From Bacillota bacterium (lineage in GTDB: Bacteria; Bacillota; Clostridia; DSM-8532), in NCBI GenBank assembly GCA_023415825.1, contig JAEZJF010000022.1, positions 496,001 to 560,000 of the forward strand: 64,000 bases of DNA, read 5' to 3'. The translations under genes and the position numbers were made by a program. Of this stretch, positions 25,628-33,832 are shown piece after piece. Each line of letters starts with the position of its first letter. Position 1 is the stretch's first letter. The notes under the pieces were generated by a model. It saw nothing but the letters and a program-made list of their open reading frames with translations, ran no database searches and was not told the DNA's origin.

Positions 25628-26698
25628 ATGAAGAAAGTAAGCGTAATTGTAATTATTCTTTTTGTAATGATGATAGGAATACCGGGTAAATGGGGGGACT
25701 CGCCGATTATTGCCGAAGGCAATCATGAAGAGGCAGTTCTCCAGGTTCCGGCTGCTTCTTCACCCGGTTATTCCCTGCCAGGAAAAACCATACTCCGATG
25801 CTTGTATTATGATCAACAGGCCTTTAAGGAGTCATACAGCCAAGCTAACAAGCTTTCTGAAAGCCAGGTGAATGCCCTTTCGGAGACCTTGTTACAGCCT
25901 TCCGGAGCAGCAACCCTCCAAGGGGGGATACTACCCCACCATCTAGTGGCCTCTCCCATGATTGCCAGATTCTTTGCAGCTCTAAAGACAGAAGAATCCG
26001 AAATTAATCTTTCTGATCCCGAGACCATTATACTTTTAGCACCCAACCACAAGAGGATAGGGGATAGACCGCTTCATACCGGTGCCTTCTCCTGGGAAAC
26101 GCCCTTCGGCCAGTTGGAGGCTGATGTGGATATGGTTAATGGCCTTATTCGCAGCCTTGAGGTGGGGGTGAATCCCATACTGTTGGAGGAGGAACACGCC
26201 ATAGCCGCTCTTATTCCCTATATCCGTCATACCTTTCCTAAGGCGAAAATTGTGCCCATCCTGATTCATGGCAACACGGGACGGGAGGACTGCAAGGCTT
26301 TGTCGGAATTTCTTATCCAAAAAGCGCTTGATAAGCCTTGTCTGATCCTGGCCTCCATAGATTTTTCCCATGGACTTAAGCCTGAGGAAGCACTAAAACG
26401 TGATGAGACAACGCGGCGTGTTATGGCGGCCAGGGATTATGACACTCTGTTTGGCCTTGATAATACCTATCTGGATGCTCCGCCGACTTTAGCCACCTTC
26501 CTCATGACCATGGACGGGTTAAAGGAAAAAGAGGACCGTGATGCCGAAAAGGATTCAGATCAAGGCGATTTAAAATACGCTGAGGGTACGCTTTTGGACC
26601 ATAGCGAGGCCTCCCGATTTCTCAAGCGCCGGGTCCCCGATACTACCAGCTACATGACCTGGCTGTTTACGGCTAAGCCTTCACTAGAGCGCCCATAG
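25628..26698 (+). CDS. exported Memo-family protein (AmmeMemoRadiSam B-like)
   Basis: A Memo-like protein of 356 residues. The N-terminus, MKKVSVIVIILFVMMIG, is a signal peptide or anchor, which is unusual for this normally cytoplasmic family. After a variable ~90-residue stretch, Memo motifs appear in order: GGILPHHLVASPMIA, IILLAPNHKRIG, WETPFGQLEAD, EEEHAIAALIPYI and ASIDFSHGL. The histidines match those I recall as lining the dioxygenase-like metal site. No AMMECR1 or radical SAM partner is adjacent. The near-zero spacing after the macroglobulin gene implies translational coupling, so the two probably act together outside the membrane. The 3' end overlaps the converging ferredoxin gene by 26 bp. 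Confidence 0.8.
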   Translation: MKKVSVIVIILFVMMIGIPGKWGDSPIIAEGNHEEAVLQVPAASSPGYSLPGKTILRCLYYDQQAFKESYSQANKLSESQVNALSETLLQPSGAATLQGGILPHHLVASPMIARFFAALKTEESEINLSDPETIILLAPNHKRIGDRPLHTGAFSWETPFGQLEADVDMVNGLIRSLEVGVNPILLEEEHAIAALIPYIRHTFPKAKIVPILIHGNTGREDCKALSEFLIQKALDKPCLILASIDFSHGLKPEEALKRDETTRRVMAARDYDTLFGLDNTYLDAPPTLATFLMTMDGLKEKEDRDAEKDSDQGDLKYAEGTLLDHSEASRFLKRRVPDTTSYMTWLFTAKPSLERP

Positions 26699-26855
26699 GA
26701 CAGAATCTGGTACATTTCATACATTTGATGCATTTGTCCATATCAATGATTGGAGCAGCATAGCCCTCTTGTTTAATTGCCCCCACAGGACAAACTCTTA
26801 CAGAAGGGCAAGGATGATTTTGCGGGCAGCGCTCTTTCTTAACAATTACGTTCAT
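26673..26855 (-). CDS. small 4Fe-4S ferredoxin-like protein
   Basis: A 60-residue iron-sulphur protein. The C-terminal half has a standard cluster motif CIKCMKCTRFCP (Cys42, 45, 48, 52). The N-terminal half has only three cysteines with odd spacing (Cys10, Cys16, Cys22, the last in VCPVGA), so a second cluster would need an outside ligand or may not form. An AAAGGAG site precedes the ATG at 26855. It converges on the Memo-like gene with a 26-bp overlap. Its electron-transfer partner is not evident. Confidence 0.82.
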   Translation of the reverse strand: MNVIVKKERCPQNHPCPSVRVCPVGAIKQEGYAAPIIDMDKCIKCMKCTRFCPMGALVKA

Positions 26856-26946
26856 AAAAATGCTCCTTTAAAATGATACATTAAGGGTACTGCCCACTAT
26901 TATAGAAGCATGATGAAATTATCTCCGTGACTATGTTACAAGCCTT

Positions 26947-28011
26947 CTATTTCGTGCTGAATTGATAAACAGTTGTATGATGATAAGTCTGACCTGCCTT
27001 TAGAACAGGTGAGGGGAAGTGCCGATGCTTCATGGAATTGGGAAAGTACTGGGTTTCCAGGCAAAGGCCATGCCATTTATCATATATCACGCCATTCTTA
27101 CCGGCTCCCGCACTTTTTAAAAAGTTGCCAGTATAAAGCTGAACACCTGGCTTTGTGGTTAAAATGGTCATAAGACGACCTGATTTAGTATCATAGAGCT
27201 CGCCGATCTTTTGGGGCTCGTTGCCCGTGGTCTTGAGAACCCAATTGTGATCATAACCGGATCCGTTTCTCATCTGCTCATTCTGATCAGGGTTTAAAAG
27301 GCCCTCACCAAGCGGTTTGGCGTTGGTAAAATCCATGGGAGTATTCTTAACACTCAGTATTTCGCCCGTGGGAATTGATTCTTTGTTAATGGGTGTATAA
27401 AAGTCCGCATCCAATAGGAGCTCGTGGTCAAGTATGGTTCCGGAGTCGTGGCCGGAGAGGTTAAAGTAAGCGTGGTTAGTCAGGTTAAGCACGGTATCCT
27501 TATCAGACACACCATAGTACTCGATCTCCAGGGCATTGTCGTCGGTCAGTCGGTAGATGACCCTGACCTCCAGGTTGCCTGGGTAGTACTCTTCGCCATC
27601 AGGGCTGAAAAGGCTGAGCTCAAGACTCTCGTTACCCCCATCCGATAAAATGCGGGCATCCCAGACCGAACGGGCAAATCCCTTAAGTCCTCCGTGGAGC
27701 TGGTTATCCCCTTCATTTTTATTAAGCTCATAGGTAACGCCGCTTAAAGTAAAGCAAGCACCTTCCAATCGATTGGCATAGCGTCCGACAAGCGCACCGA
27801 AGAACGGTGACCGATCAAGATAATCCTCCAGATTGTCGTAACCCAATACAACATCAGCCATGCGGCCTTCCCGGTCCGGTACTGTTAGGGAGACAATAAC
27901 ACCGCCATAGTTGATGATCTCAGCTTTTAATCCGTTACTGTTAATGAGCGTATATAAAGAGACTTCTTTTCCATCGGGCATAATCCCAAAAGGTTCAGTG
28001 GTAATAGGCAT
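26947..28011 (-). CDS. galM: aldose 1-epimerase (galactose mutarotase)
   Basis: Interconverts alpha and beta anomers of galactose or other aldoses in the cytoplasm; 354 residues, normal for GalM. Recognisable motifs are INYGGVIVSLTVPDR at the N-terminus, DVVLGYDNLEDY, FFGALVGRYANR, NEGDNQLHGG with the substrate-binding His, NLTNHAYFNLSG with the catalytic His, and LCLETQYFPNS with the catalytic Glu near the C-terminus. The start at 28011 has AGAAGGAAAG upstream. It is a single gene with no neighbours of the Leloir pathway here; it may serve the sugar-use genes nearby. Confidence 0.93.
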   Translation of the reverse strand: MPITTEPFGIMPDGKEVSLYTLINSNGLKAEIINYGGVIVSLTVPDREGRMADVVLGYDNLEDYLDRSPFFGALVGRYANRLEGACFTLSGVTYELNKNEGDNQLHGGLKGFARSVWDARILSDGGNESLELSLFSPDGEEYYPGNLEVRVIYRLTDDNALEIEYYGVSDKDTVLNLTNHAYFNLSGHDSGTILDHELLLDADFYTPINKESIPTGEILSVKNTPMDFTNAKPLGEGLLNPDQNEQMRNGSGYDHNWVLKTTGNEPQKIGELYDTKSGRLMTILTTKPGVQLYTGNFLKSAGAGKNGVIYDKWHGLCLETQYFPNSMKHRHFPSPVLKAGQTYHHTTVYQFSTK

Positions 28012-28346
28012 GAGCTTTCCTTCTTTCTAACTTTACAGTTGGGTTTTTTCATACATTTATCATAGCATAATTGGTTTATCTTACATAGTGGAGTGTTCCG
28101 GTGTGTTTTTATAGCACCTGTAGTCCAAATGCAATATATACAAAGGCAAAGGGGGATTTTTAGGACTTTTATCTAAGGCTCCATAGGACGAACTATTTAT
28201 TTACAATACAAGACAGTGTATTTAATATGAAAAGGAGTAATAAAATGTGTAAACTACTTAAAAACTACCTAATAATTCCAATAATTACATATGTTTATAC
28301 AGACAAAATTGCTATGGGAACTGGGGATTTATGGAAAGGGGTTTGT

Positions 28347-28904
28347 ATGGATATTAAAGTGAATTTAACATTAGAGGATTACCAAGAGTTTAATAACTCA
28401 TATGCATTAAAGAAGTTGAAAGGAAGCGTAAACAGGTTTAAATTATTTGGATTTATCTGTATATTTCTGCTTTTGGGTTATATAATCACTTCACAATTAT
28501 CTACAAATTTTAACAATATAAGTGATCTAGTTGGAGAAGGCCGTCAGGGAAATTCTTTACTGAATCTATACATGTTTTTAGCTTTTATTGGAATTTTAAT
28601 TATTGGCATTCTTATTAATATTAAAAAAAGAACGAAGGAATTTTATAATAGCAATACACTATTAAGAGCACAACAAAACTACTCATTTTTTGATGATCAT
28701 ATTGATATTAATTCAGAAAATGGTTACTCAAGAATTACATGGGATCAGGTTAACAGCATTGTATTTTTAAAGTCTTGCTATGCAATTTTTATATCAACTG
28801 TGCAAGCATTGGTAATTCCGAGAAGAATATTAAGCCAAACAGAAGTGAGCCAACTTGAAGGAATATTTACAAGGTGCTTACCATTGGAAAAAATTAAAAA
28901 GTAA
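28347..28904 (+). CDS. YcxB-like membrane protein
   Basis: A 185-residue protein of the YcxB-like type, function unknown. It begins MDIKVNLTLEDYQEFN, has two membrane helices (~40-62 and ~80-100), and ends in a soluble domain with YSFFDDHIDINSENGYSRITWDQVNSIV and VIPRRIL, the family's core. I chose ATG 28347, preceded by AAAGGGG, because family members start here. An in-frame ATG at 28245 also has a strong site (AAAAGGAG) and would add 34 residues. The gene is AT-rich compared with its neighbours. Confidence 0.7.
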   Translation: MDIKVNLTLEDYQEFNNSYALKKLKGSVNRFKLFGFICIFLLLGYIITSQLSTNFNNISDLVGEGRQGNSLLNLYMFLAFIGILIIGILINIKKRTKEFYNSNTLLRAQQNYSFFDDHIDINSENGYSRITWDQVNSIVFLKSCYAIFISTVQALVIPRRILSQTEVSQLEGIFTRCLPLEKIKK

Positions 28905-28936
28905 AATATCATAACTAAATGAGGACCCGTTTATCA

Positions 28937-28965
28937 TTGATATTATTCGGTTGGCCGTATACAAT
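28937..28965 (+). promoter_or_regulatory. promoter of the HTH/two-component/ABC module
   Basis: TTGATA at 28937-28942 and TACAAT at 28960-28965 with a 17-bp spacer, 33 bp before the small HTH gene. This is a good match to a housekeeping promoter. Confidence 0.6.
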
Positions 28966-28997
28966 GTTATTTAAGCACAATATTGGAGGTATTACGC

Positions 28998-29195
28998 ATG
29001 GACTTTATTTCTGTTCAAGAAGCCTCTATAAAATGGAGCATATCTGAACGACGCATACAGAAGCTTTGTGAAGAAAACCGTATTCCAGGCATTACGAAAT
29101 TCAGCCGGATATGGATAATACCCAAAGACGCGGAAAAACCTGTTGACCGGCGTTGTAAGCATTCGTATGGAATGGAGGATATGAATGCCATATAA
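28998..29195 (+). CDS. small excisionase-like helix-turn-helix protein
   Basis: A 65-residue DNA-binding protein with one winged HTH of the MerR/excisionase type: FISVQEASIKWSISERRIQKL followed by RIPGITKFSRIWIIPKDAEKP (the motif spans most of the protein). Such proteins are common before regulators in Clostridia. ATG 28998 has GGAGGT at 28985; the frame is open to 28983. Its last 11 bp overlap the response regulator start, so the two are translationally coupled. It may tune the promoter of the module. Confidence 0.75.
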   Translation: MDFISVQEASIKWSISERRIQKLCEENRIPGITKFSRIWIIPKDAEKPVDRRCKHSYGMEDMNAI

Positions 29196-29853
29196 AATAT
29201 TGATCATTGATGATGATGAATATATAGGAAATATGCTAGAGGAAGTATTGAAGAAAGAGAACTATGCTGTTTTACGAGCCTATTCCGGAACAGAAGCTTT
29301 GCTGCTTCTTTCGCAAAACCGGCCGGATCTGGTGTTGTTGGACTTGATGCTACCCGGGCTGTCCGGTGAAGAGGTGCTACCGAGGATTCAGGGCGTTCCG
29401 GTTATCGTTGTCAGTGCGAAAGCAGACATTGACGATAAGGTGATGCTTCTTTTAGGTGGGGCCGCAGATTATGTCACAAAACCTTTTAATACGAAGGAGC
29501 TGCTGGCGCGCATTACCGTACAGTTGCGTGGTAGCACGGTAGCAGGAAACGGAACGCATCTCCTCTATGATGATCTGAGTCTGGACCCGGAAACCCACGA
29601 GGTCTTAGCGGGAGAAGTACCGGTCCGGCTGACAAAAACGGAGTTCGCTATCCTAAAGCTACTGATGCAAAATCCGAAGCAGGTCATCACTAAATCAAAA
29701 ATTCTAGACTTAATCAGCGAGGACACCCCGGACTGCGTGGAGAGCTCATTGAAGGTTCATGTGAGTAATTTGCGGAGTAAGCTAAGGGCTGCCACTGAAA
29801 AGGAATATATCGAAGCGGTATGGGGCATCGGTTTCAAAATGCGGGAATTATGA
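29185..29853 (+). CDS. OmpR-family response regulator
   Basis: Two-component regulator of 222 residues. The receiver domain (~1-115) has the acidic pocket DDD, the phosphorylated Asp in LLDLMLPG, and a KPF switch lysine (YVTKPFN). A winged-helix output domain (~125-220) reads LTKTEFAILKLLMQNP and ends in AVWGIGFKM. It is encoded with an ABC transporter and a histidine kinase downstream, the arrangement used for sensing and exporting cell-wall-active peptides. It probably binds the direct repeats at 29856-29897 just after its own gene. Confidence 0.92.
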   Translation: MPYKILIIDDDEYIGNMLEEVLKKENYAVLRAYSGTEALLLLSQNRPDLVLLDLMLPGLSGEEVLPRIQGVPVIVVSAKADIDDKVMLLLGGAADYVTKPFNTKELLARITVQLRGSTVAGNGTHLLYDDLSLDPETHEVLAGEVPVRLTKTEFAILKLLMQNPKQVITKSKILDLISEDTPDCVESSLKVHVSNLRSKLRAATEKEYIEAVWGIGFKMREL

Positions 29854-29855
29854 AT

Positions 29856-29912
29856 CTTATCTTTTTCTTAACTCTTTTCTTTACCGCTGCCTTAACCATG
29901 TCATGCTATCAT
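29856..29912 (+). promoter_or_regulatory. evenly spaced direct repeats and -10 before the ABC genes
   Basis: Four related heptamers, CTTATCT (29856), CTTAACT (29867), CTTTACC (29879) and CTTAACC (29891), start 11, 12 and 12 bp apart, about one helical turn each. A -10-like TATCAT follows at 29907-29912. The layout is typical of an OmpR-type activator site overlapping a promoter lacking a good -35. The regulator encoded just upstream is the obvious binder. Confidence 0.5.
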
Positions 29913-29941
29913 TCAGGAAATAGTCAGAAGGAGGCATAGAT

Positions 29942-30856
29942 ATGGAATATGTTTTAAGCACAGAAAATCTCTCGAAGCAATATCGGAATTTCAAAGCCTT
30001 GGATAACCTCTCCATGCATGTGGAGAAAGGCGCCATCTATGGCTTTGTGGGGAAAAACGGCGCCGGAAAGACTACCTTGATCCGGATCATATGCGGCTTG
30101 CAGAGCCCTACGTCCGGAGAATATACGCTTTATGGAAAGAAGCATACGGAAAAGGGCCTCGCACAATCGCGCCGTAGAATGGGCGCTATTGTGGAAACAC
30201 CGTCCATCTACCTTGATATGACAGCAAAAGAGAATGTCGAGGAGCAGTACCGGGTGCTTGGCCGCCCTTCCTTTGAGGGTATCGAAGAGCTGCTGGCGCT
30301 AGTAGGGTTAAGCAATACCGGTAAAAAGAAAGCGAAGAATTTCTCGCTGGGCATGCGTCAGCGGTTAGGCATTGCCGTAGCCCTGGCTGGCAATCCGGAC
30401 TTTCTGGTTTTGGACGAGCCTGTCAATGGGTTGGACCCGCAGGGTATTGTGGAGATACGGGAATTAATTCTAAAACTGAATCGGGAGCATCAAATCACGG
30501 TGCTGATCTCCAGCCACATCCTGGACGAGCTTTCCCGCCTGGCATCGCATTACGGCTTTATTGACAGCGGAAGAATCATGAAAGAAATGAGCGCAAAGGA
30601 ATTGGAGGAGGCCTGTCGCAAATGTATGCATTTAGTCGTCTCCGATGTCAATGGGCTGGCCCGTGTTCTGGATGAGAAAAAAATTCAATATAGCATCACC
30701 TCCGATCACGAAGCCGATGTATTTGGGCAGTTGAATGTAACTGAAATAACGATGGCTTTGGCAAAGGAAAATTGTGAAGTCATAAAGATGACAGAGCGAG
30801 ATGAGAGCCTGGAGGGATATTACATCAATCTGCTTGGAGGTAGCCGCCATGAGTAA
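29942..30856 (+). CDS. ABC transporter ATP-binding protein (BcrA/lantibiotic-immunity type)
   Basis: Cytoplasmic ATPase of an ABC-2 exporter; 304 residues. The Walker A is GKNGAGKTTL (~39-48), the signature FSLGMRQRLGIA, the Walker B FLVLDEPVNGLDP, and a switch His occurs in ISSHILDEL. A ~90-residue C-terminal extension ends in DESLEGYYINLLGG, typical of the bacitracin/lantibiotic subgroup. The gene overlaps the permease start by 8 bp. Together with the kinase and regulator it probably protects against peptide antibiotics or envelope stress; the actual substrate is unknown. Confidence 0.92.
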   Translation: MEYVLSTENLSKQYRNFKALDNLSMHVEKGAIYGFVGKNGAGKTTLIRIICGLQSPTSGEYTLYGKKHTEKGLAQSRRRMGAIVETPSIYLDMTAKENVEEQYRVLGRPSFEGIEELLALVGLSNTGKKKAKNFSLGMRQRLGIAVALAGNPDFLVLDEPVNGLDPQGIVEIRELILKLNREHQITVLISSHILDELSRLASHYGFIDSGRIMKEMSAKELEEACRKCMHLVVSDVNGLARVLDEKKIQYSITSDHEADVFGQLNVTEITMALAKENCEVIKMTERDESLEGYYINLLGGSRHE

Positions 30857-31685
30857 ATTGTTTAGGGCAAATTTAGTACGACTGAAAAAAAGCAAAAGCC
30901 TCTGGATCTGCATGGCGGTGACGATCCTGTTCAGCGCAGGTTTCTGCCTGAGTCAATATCGGGAAAAAATCAATGGATATGATGTCGGTCCAGATACCGT
31001 CTTTTTCTCACCTTATATTGTAGTGGGGATTCTGATTGCGATATTTTGCAGTCTCTTTATCGGAACGGAATACAGTGACGGAACAATCCGAAACAAGCTG
31101 GTTGTGGGACACAGTAGAAACTCCATTTATTTAGTTAACTTCATGACCTGCTGCGTTGCTGGATTTCTTATGATTCTGGCTTATCTTGCCGTGACCTGCG
31201 CGCTGGGAATACCTCTGCTTGGTCCGCTTCGGATAGATATTCAAACTACACTGTTATGGTTGCTGGTCGGAGTACTGCTGACCGTTGCTTATGCTGCTAT
31301 CTTCAATATCCTCTCCATGCTCAACCAGAACAAGGCACTTGTTGCCGTCATCAGCGTCGTCCTCGCCTTTTTGACCATCTTCTTATTTGCCTATCTGTAT
31401 GGCAGAATGAATGAACCAGAATTTATCACACCTTTATCGCTGACGGTGAACGATGGGAAGACTGTCTATCAGCAGAGCGAATCCGTTCCAAACCCCGATT
31501 ATCTGAACGATTCCCAGAGGGCAAGGTTCCAGTTTGTTATGGATTTTCTTCCCACTACGCAGGCGGGACAGCTTGCTGCTAGGGATGTCCCCCATGCAGG
31601 GCTGATGCTGCTGTATTCAGGAATCATTATTGTGGTGACGAACGCCGCCGGCATGTTCTTCTTCCAACGAAAGGACTTGAAATAA
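30849..31685 (+). CDS. ABC-2 type transporter permease
   Basis: Membrane partner of the preceding ATPase; 278 residues with about six membrane segments. MSKLFRANLVRLKKSKSLW is the usual amphipathic N-terminus, and a longer extracellular loop (~190-240) precedes the last helix. GTEYSDGTIRNKLVVGHSR is the conserved cytoplasmic segment of this permease type. ATG 30849 has GGAGG just upstream inside the ATPase gene. The histidine kinase follows 10 bp after its stop. Confidence 0.88.
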   Translation: MSKLFRANLVRLKKSKSLWICMAVTILFSAGFCLSQYREKINGYDVGPDTVFFSPYIVVGILIAIFCSLFIGTEYSDGTIRNKLVVGHSRNSIYLVNFMTCCVAGFLMILAYLAVTCALGIPLLGPLRIDIQTTLLWLLVGVLLTVAYAAIFNILSMLNQNKALVAVISVVLAFLTIFLFAYLYGRMNEPEFITPLSLTVNDGKTVYQQSESVPNPDYLNDSQRARFQFVMDFLPTTQAGQLAARDVPHAGLMLLYSGIIIVVTNAAGMFFFQRKDLK

Positions 31686-31695
31686 GGGTAACGAT

Positions 31696-32592
31696 ATGAT
31701 TTATCTGCTTTGCGCTCTATGCGTAGCCCTCATCGTAGTCATTTGCATATTGCTGGTTAAGATCGCCCTGCTGCGCAAGGCGGCCGATGAGATACGTGTG
31801 GAATTTGCCGCAAGGCTGACCACAGACACCAATGTGGGCATCGATATCACCACCTCAGACCGCACGATGCGGCAGCTTGCCGCAGACATCGACAGGCAGT
31901 TAAAGGTCCTCAGGAAAGAGCATATCCGTTACAGACAGGGTGATCGGGAATTAAAAGAAGCGGTAACCAACATCTCTCACGATCTGCGCACCCCACTTAC
32001 AGCAATCTATGGATATATAGAGCTGCTTGAACGAGAAAATACATCGGAACCCGTTCAAAGATACCTAAGTATCATCTCAAACAGGATTGACGCTTTGAAA
32101 CTGCTGACGGAAGAGCTGTTCCGCTATTCGGTGGTTGTGTCTGAAAATTCGTATGACAGCCGGGAGACTTTAATCTTAAACCATGTACTCCAAGAATGTA
32201 TTGCCGGTTACTACTGTGCTTTAAAAGAAAAAGGTATTGCTCCTGAAATATCTATTCCCGCAGTGCGAATTGAACGGCGCCTCAATAAAGTAGCTCTGTC
32301 CCGTATCCTTGGGAATGTCATCAGCAATGCCGTTAGATATAGTGACGGCGATCTAAGGATCACACTCTCCGAACAGGGCGTTATCACTTTCAGCAACCAT
32401 GCCGCGCAGCTGGATGAAGTGACTGTCGGGCGGTTGTTCGACCGCTTCTTTACGGTTGAAAACGGAAAGAGCGGTACAGGCTTGGGGCTTTCTATTGCCA
32501 AGATCCTGACCGAGCAGATGGGAGGAAACATTACAGCTTCAAAAACAAACAGCATGTTTTCCATAGAGATTAAATTTAGTGCGGAAAACTGA
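31696..32592 (+). CDS. sensor histidine kinase of the ABC-associated module
   Basis: Membrane kinase of 298 residues. It has one clear N-terminal helix (~2-25) and no sizeable extracellular domain, so it probably senses through the transporter or within the membrane. The phospho-acceptor is in ISHDLRTPLTAIYGYIELL (~95-113). ATPase boxes are NVISNAVRYSDG (N box) and GTGLGLSIAKILTEQMGG (G box). It presumably phosphorylates the regulator at 29185. A terminator follows at 32641. Confidence 0.92.
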   Translation: MIYLLCALCVALIVVICILLVKIALLRKAADEIRVEFAARLTTDTNVGIDITTSDRTMRQLAADIDRQLKVLRKEHIRYRQGDRELKEAVTNISHDLRTPLTAIYGYIELLERENTSEPVQRYLSIISNRIDALKLLTEELFRYSVVVSENSYDSRETLILNHVLQECIAGYYCALKEKGIAPEISIPAVRIERRLNKVALSRILGNVISNAVRYSDGDLRITLSEQGVITFSNHAAQLDEVTVGRLFDRFFTVENGKSGTGLGLSIAKILTEQMGGNITASKTNSMFSIEIKFSAEN

Positions 32593-32640
32593 TGCACAGT
32601 TAGGAGTGCAATTGATCCAGTAAAGCAAGAGCGATATTTA

Positions 32641-32679
32641 ATAGGGTCACGGAATTATAAATACCGTAACCCTATTTTT
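32641..32679 (+). terminator. intrinsic terminator after the histidine kinase
   Basis: ATAGGGT-c-ACGG (32641-32652) pairs with CCGT-a-ACCCTAT (32664-32675), followed by five T. It ends the HTH/regulator/ABC/kinase operon and faces the converging gene at 32718. Confidence 0.75.
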
Positions 32680-32717
32680 GCATTCATGAAAAGCATTCTT
32701 GACAAAACATGCCGGAG

Positions 32718-33698
32718 TTAGTGGTTTAAAATCTCGAATAAATTACCGCAGATCTCAACACCGGTAATGCTGCCATCTCCCTCAAAGAGAATGGAACCTT
32801 CCTTTTCAATCAAAACTATATGCGTCCGGGAGGTCATGCTTTCTAAAATGGTGGTAGCCATGGCTCCCTTTTTGGGAGCCTTGAGATGACTTCCGGGTTC
32901 TACGGTGACGGTTACGCTGAGGGCATGGTGACGTCCTTCTGCCAAAACTGTCAGAACGCCGTCTTCATAATCCAGGCTTGTCACCCGTGATCCCTGATAG
33001 GTTGATAGCCTGTAGATCTTTCCGTTGACGCTTAAAAAGGTGATAAGGCCGTTAAAGCTTCTTCCAAGAAAGGGGATATGGGCGAAGCTCAGCATGAAAG
33101 AAATATTGGGTTGGGTGAAATGATTACATTGAATCCATATCCAGGAATCGGGGAAGGATGTTCCCCAGTCCTTCTCAATATAACCCAGGCCGTTTGCAAA
33201 GTCCTGGTCCTCACCATCAATTTTTAGCTGTCCGGTAAGCTCATGCCGGACATGCACCACCCCATGGTAACACTCCATGAAGGACAGAAAGCCGAAGGGA
33301 CCCATGATGCCGGGGCTCCATAAGGTCTTGGGGAAGGGCTGCGGGTTTAAAAAGTTCAAGCTTCCTTCATAGGCCAATTCTCTGTCTTTAAGAGAAAGGG
33401 TGAGGCCCTTGGTCGAAAAGCTATTAGCCCCAATATGGAGCTCCAGACGGTCCTCCGAATATTTAAAGTCGTTCGATGGAAAGGTGAAATAACCGGATCG
33501 GTTTCTTGAACCATCGATGACCTGGATAAAGCAATGAGAGTCCTCTGGTGAGCTGCCTATGGATATGCCGGGAATAAAGGACATCACATTTTTCCCGTCT
33601 TCATCCACACTTTTAAAATACCAGCCCTCGAAGTAATTGTTTTTCCGGTTCTTGCCTTGGTAAATTTCGGGGTTGAAAATCCGTTTCATTCCATACAT
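32718..33698 (-). CDS. tocopherol-cyclase-like protein
   Basis: A protein of about 326 residues that matches the tocopherol cyclase-like family (PF14249) in its pattern. The N-terminal signature is YFEGWYFKSV and VMSFIPGISIG, then HCFIQVIDG. The central block is MGPFGFLSFMECYHGVVH, and IEKDWGTSFPDSWIWIQCNHF is the most conserved part. Bacterial members in Firmicutes have no known substrate, and tocopherol is not made by Clostridia, so a lipid- or carotenoid-binding role is only a guess. ATG 33698 is chosen because GGTGGAG lies nine bases upstream; ATG codons at 33719 and 33689 are alternatives. It is divergent from the radical SAM gene. Confidence 0.75.
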   Translation of the reverse strand: MYGMKRIFNPEIYQGKNRKNNYFEGWYFKSVDEDGKNVMSFIPGISIGSSPEDSHCFIQVIDGSRNRSGYFTFPSNDFKYSEDRLELHIGANSFSTKGLTLSLKDRELAYEGSLNFLNPQPFPKTLWSPGIMGPFGFLSFMECYHGVVHVRHELTGQLKIDGEDQDFANGLGYIEKDWGTSFPDSWIWIQCNHFTQPNISFMLSFAHIPFLGRSFNGLITFLSVNGKIYRLSTYQGSRVTSLDYEDGVLTVLAEGRHHALSVTVTVEPGSHLKAPKKGAMATTILESMTSRTHIVLIEKEGSILFEGDGSITGVEICGNLFEILNH

Positions 33699-33832
33699 CT
33701 CTCTTATCTCCACCCGCATATATTTGCTAATATTTTGCCGCTCTAATCAAAATTTAATCTTTTTCATAGCTACCCCTTATCAAAACGTTGTAGAATAGAC
33801 AGCATATGAGTATATAAAAATTGAGAGGAAGC

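Noticed and set aside
28983..32592. Lantibiotic production locus
   Set aside because: Regulator, exporter and kinase genes fit immunity or detoxification, but no precursor peptide or modification enzyme is present.
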